From assembly GCF_009870125.1 (NCBI RefSeq), contig NC_046681.1, positions 20,473,001 to 20,537,000 of the forward strand: a stretch of DNA of 64,000 bases, read 5' to 3'. The position numbers and the translations under genes are program-made. The notes under the pieces were generated by a model. That model saw nothing but the letters and a program-made list of their open reading frames with translations, had not been told where the DNA came from and searched no databases. The number at the start of each line of letters is the position of its first letter. Within the stretch, counting starts at the first letter, position 1. This stretch comes from Drosophila pseudoobscura (Eukaryota > Arthropoda > Insecta > Diptera > Drosophilidae). Positions 60,283 to 64,000 of the stretch are shown piece after piece.

Positions 60283-63200
60283 TTACGTTGGCGGCGGTCC
60301 ATGGGGATACGACAGCATAGGTTCCAGACTCCGGGCAAATGTGTTGGAGAACATGCACGTATAGTCCTCACCGTGGGGCACCAGAGTTGCCACACCTAAA
60401 AGCAACAGCATGAGCGCCTGTATGGGCAGGGAGGCACGGGCAACGCGGCCTAGGAAGCGAGCACCGCGTGCCAGAACCGTGGTATTGATGACATCGCCAT
60501 CGACAGCATCGCCATCGGTGTTGCTATAATAGGGGGTAGTCGAGATATACATTAGTTATGGCCCATTCAAATCACACACACATTTAACAATGACAAAAAT
60601 CATGCAAGAATGGACTGACTAAGCATGTGCCCATATACAGTGGGGACAATGTAAGAGGTGCACATGTTGCTCAAAATCAAATTGATCTAATTTAATCTAC
60701 GATGCATTCTGAACCGAAAAATTATACTTCTATCGATATTTACTTTGCATTTTCTGTGTTTGGTGCGGCGGCCTGCATAGAAGAGGTTGATAATGTAGTA
60801 TTATCCAAAAGCTAGATATGCCATAATGGAAAAGAAAGGAAATAAAATAAATTAAAAATAATATAAATCATAATCAATTTTGTTTCAATTTTTGTTTCAG
60901 TGGGTCTCCATTTATAGTACACTTGTCATTCAATTTTGGACTGCCAATTGGTTTCACTTACTTTACTTTTGGTGCGCTTACAAATCAACAAATAAAAAAC
61001 AGAGTTTCTTTTTTCTTTTTTTTAAGGACAATTCAAGTTCTTGAACGGGAACCACTTTAGGGCTTGGAATTGGACTGGGACTTACCTCACTCGACAACAT
61101 GTGTAGCGGCACACCAAGATTGTCGCCCTCGTAGCCGAGCACTGCGCCCAGCTTGACGATGTAGATGCCGGAGAGGCGACGCAGGGATTGCAGACGCAGA
61201 CGGAGATCGGTCAATCTGGAAAGGGTTCTAGAACATTTAAAACATTTGCCAACGGCTCTTGGGGTGTATGTTCGGATGAAGGGTTAGAATGGGCGGACGA
61301 AAGAATTTTGAGTACCAAAAATAACACAAAAAAATAAATATATGTATACGCAACAAAAACAGCAAACACAAAATGTTCTTTATAGGCAAAACAAAAGTTT
61401 GGATACGATTTGATACTGATTGTTTTTTGTAGACTAAACAAAAAATGAAAAATTATCATTTCTACTAGGCGGAGTAGTGTCCCCCGATCGAGGGACATTG
61501 AAAGTGCAGAGATGTGCCGAAAGTTGAGATAGTTTTTAGTATAATTTAGTTGGAATAATGTTGATAATATTTGTACAGGAATTGGTGTTCCAAAAGAGGT
61601 TTGATTTGTTGGTGGAGAATGTAAAAAAAGCATTAAAGGCCGATATCTTTAGAAATTTGAATGGAATAAGCACATGGAGTAGGAAGAGGTAGGAAAGATC
61701 TAACTAATAGAATTCTATTAGAAGTAAATTACTTATTTTAAGATTATCATATTGAAAAACCCATTAATTCTACAAAAAATAAAAAACAAAAATCCACAAA
61801 AATAAACTAACGAAAGTTCTATAGCCCATCCATTTTTATTTAAACCTAACTCCTAAAATCTTAGGCATTCCTAAGCTCAAGCGGCACCTACGAATCGTTT
61901 CGTTCCGCCCTCGGAACTGGCACCTGGGAGACCTTACCTTTCATAGGTATGTTGGGACTGTTCCTCAGAGCCTTCGACAGAGCGCAGTAGCTGATCGGCG
62001 GCATCCTGTAGACTCACGACACGCGGCTCACAGCGCTCCAATTCGGCACGCAGATCCTTGAATTTCTTGAATTTGGTTTCAAGGACAGAACGCTCCTCGG
62101 TGAGATCCACGGGCTCGGAGGCCTTGATGTTCTGCTCGGTTCGCTGCAGCCAATCGACCAGCTCATCGATGGTCTGATGGAACTCACTGTTGCCCATGAG
62201 GGCGGTCTGGAGAAGAGCCTGCCATTTGGTGGCATTGATGCAGACATTGTTCCAGCGCTCGTTATCCGCCTCGAGGCGCGAGCGTAGCTGGCGGGCCTTC
62301 TCAGTGTCCAGGGTATGGGTGGCCAGATGATCACCGACCACATTCAGCGACGAGATGATCGACTTGTGACTCTCCAGATCCAGCAGGAACTCGCGATGAT
62401 CCTGTGTCACATCCTCCAGCAGTTCAATGTTGGACGGTGGGGTCGATTGAGCCTTTTGGGTGCTCTCGGCGAACTGCAGCCACTGCTCCAGGCGCCACAG
62501 ATCGTTGTCGATCTGCTGCCAGTTGCGTTGCGTGCAGAGCGGACACGTTAGACGGCCGACCTCGCTAAGGAAGACAAAAAGAAAAAGATATCAGTATTTG
62601 AATTCAGCAGATGAGTACGATCTAATTGTTAGCACAAGCTGGGCCATATCAAAATAGCTTTAATTTGGCTTTAAGCAGCTGCCGCTTGAGTATCATAGTT
62701 CTCCCACTTTTGCTGTGCTCCACCTTGGAGTCTGGCAGTCATTTGGGTAGCATCTGCCAGCTTTTGTCTAGTGGAGACCCTGTCCCAACACACGCAGAAC
62801 ACGGGAGTGGAGACACAGCAGGAGGTTGAACAACAATTGAGGGACAGGCAGGCGGGCAGGTACATATGTATTTATGTAGGTATTTAGCGAACACTTACTG
62901 TATGCAGTTGTACTTGTAGGACGCAGGTAGTAGGCACCTGGTATCATGGCATCATGAATGCGCACGTTCGTTCAAGTTAAGCGTTTTTAGGGTGGGATGT
63001 TTTATAGAGTGTTTAGGCGTGTCGCGTGTTTGTGTGTAGTATGTGGGTGTGTGACAGAAGTAGGCAACAGCGAGAGATGGAAAGCAATAAAACATTTTGT
63101 TAGTCAAAAAACCACAACCAAACACCAATAACAGATAGATCGACCAATATCAAAGAACTTGCAAAACCAAAGGATTCATTTTGGGATTTAAAGAACAAAA

Positions 63201-64000
63201 GAAAAACAAAAACACAATTAGGGAAACTCGAGTCGAGATTCAATACTATTCTCCCTCGGGCATCAAAGTGCCGTGTCATGTGGAAATTGAATGGCTTACA
63301 TATAGTTATTATATTAATCCCTAGCTAACTATATCTATAACGGAACTTTAAGTACTTTAAGACTACTGTAGACAAACACAAGTCATCTGTTTTAGTATGA
63401 TCCACTAGACAGGATGCCGTTTGTCTCTCGAAAACAAGTTGCTTTGGGAGCAGTTGAGACACAGAGCAAATAATGGTTATACAATATGCCACTTTCACTC
63501 CACAATTATGTTTTTGTTAACTATAATTCACGGATGCATTCATCTGGAATAGACACGGAACAAACGAAGCAAACTCCCCCACAAAATTAGAAAGCACACA
63601 AAAAGAACACAAGCGATAACTATCAGGAATCTAAGGCTTTGCAAGTCTTCAGTAAACGTACATCTAAGAAAGGATATATTTGGGATATGGGTGATGCTTA
63701 CCTTGCATTTTGATCGTGCTGCTGTCGCGCCTTCCACTGCGATTGCAGTGTGTCAAAGCGCAACGTGAGCTCTGAGACAGTTTCCGACTGGGCGGCCTGG
63801 TTGTCGGCCTGGCATTCGGTTAGGAGCAGATTGCTGAGATGCTTGACTAGTTCCGTGGAGGACTGGGCATTGCCCAGCAGCTTGGCTATTTTCTGGGGTC
63901 CCGGCTTGCGCGTCTTGTCCACAATCGTGCGCTGCAGCTCGTCCAGATTGTTCTGGCACTCGGCAATGGCCGTCTGCAGCTCCATGATGTACGCATCCTT
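60283..64000 (-). CDS. Msp-300: Msp-300 (nesprin), 3' part with spectrin repeats and KASH domain; runs off the right edge
   Basis: Reading along the minus strand, the exons are >64000-63702, 62564-61938, 61215-61086, 60772-60744 (29 bp) and 60523-60283. All phases match. Msp-300 is the fly nesprin: it spans the outer nuclear membrane and links the nucleus to actin and other cytoskeleton, with its KASH tail gripped by SUN proteins in the perinuclear space. The large exons encode spectrin-type helices (for example [39 protein letters not shown]). The last exon holds the KASH domain: basic [11 protein letters not shown], a membrane helix [18 protein letters not shown], then the luminal tail with EDYTCMFSN, a Cys 23 residues before the end, and the terminal PPPT. 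The gene's N-terminal bulk lies outside the window. Confidence 0.92.
62565..63701 (-). other. Large intron of Msp-300 holding a candidate alternative last exon
   Basis: The intron lies between the exon ending at 63702 and the exon starting at 62564. Apart from the candidate exon at 62671-62779, it shows no other in-phase coding segment that I can support. Confidence 0.7.
62671..62779 (-). CDS. Msp-300: Candidate alternative terminal exon of Msp-300 (KASH-less isoform)
   Basis: Within the intron, an acceptor GTGTTGGGACAG is followed by a frame that continues from the upstream exon in the same phase (AG plus G). It encodes [18 protein letters not shown], then [17 protein letters not shown] and a stop. 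Spliced from the exon ending at 63702, it would end the protein before the last spectrin helices and without a membrane segment. Isoforms without KASH are known for nesprins in general. The peptide is polar and probably helical, unlike random intron translation, but no transcript evidence is available here. Confidence 0.5.

Noticed and set aside
61211-61633. Minus-strand frame of 140 codons inside an Msp-300 intron
   Set aside because: The translation is AT-driven and hydrophobic. The flanking exons already join in phase without it.

Overview
This window is eukaryotic nuclear DNA from a fruit fly (genus Drosophila). The evidence is the last exons of Msp-300 (nesprin) with an intact KASH tail, a Spag4-type SUN-domain gene, short introns (44-100 bp) with consensus splice sites, and worn copies of a dispersed repeat common in Drosophila. 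The C/G-rich simple repeats would suit an obscura-group species, but that is inference and the species is not proven.

Layout. From 1 to about 28.8 kb I find no convincing gene: it is intergenic or intronic DNA with many simple repeats. Six gene models follow. They are a SUN-domain gene (28882-31153, +), a small unrecognised gene (33587-34447, +), an unrecognised gene with a 26-residue tandem repeat and a start codon split by an intron (34771-36037, -), a tetraspanin (36463-37591, -), a coiled-coil protein (38024-38700, -), and, after the satellite, an S28 serine peptidase (56881-58305, +). The window ends in the 3' part of Msp-300 (60283->64000, -). Exon borders were placed by hand from splice consensus and reading-frame phase.

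The main landmark is a 15.6-kb satellite array (about 40153-55736) of roughly 50 head-to-tail units. The basic unit is 318 bp, with 240, 305, 319 and 323 bp variants. Each full unit carries a 21-bp inverted repeat flanking a loop of about 100 bp, plus a compact 10-bp hairpin. The variants are arranged in higher-order patterns (876-bp trimers, 623-bp dimers, a twin block 5588 bp apart). I cannot match it to a named satellite. Its left edge cuts into a decayed protein-coding remnant; its right edge joins a degenerate repeat that recurs about 0.8 kb further on.

Functionally, the window holds both halves of a LINC-type bridge: a SUN protein (inner nuclear membrane) and a KASH protein (outer nuclear membrane), about 30 kb apart. 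The other genes show no pathway link to each other. Points most worth following are the satellite architecture, the long repeat tail after the SUN domain, the AT|G split start codon, and a phase-matched alternative last exon of Msp-300 that would give a KASH-less protein.
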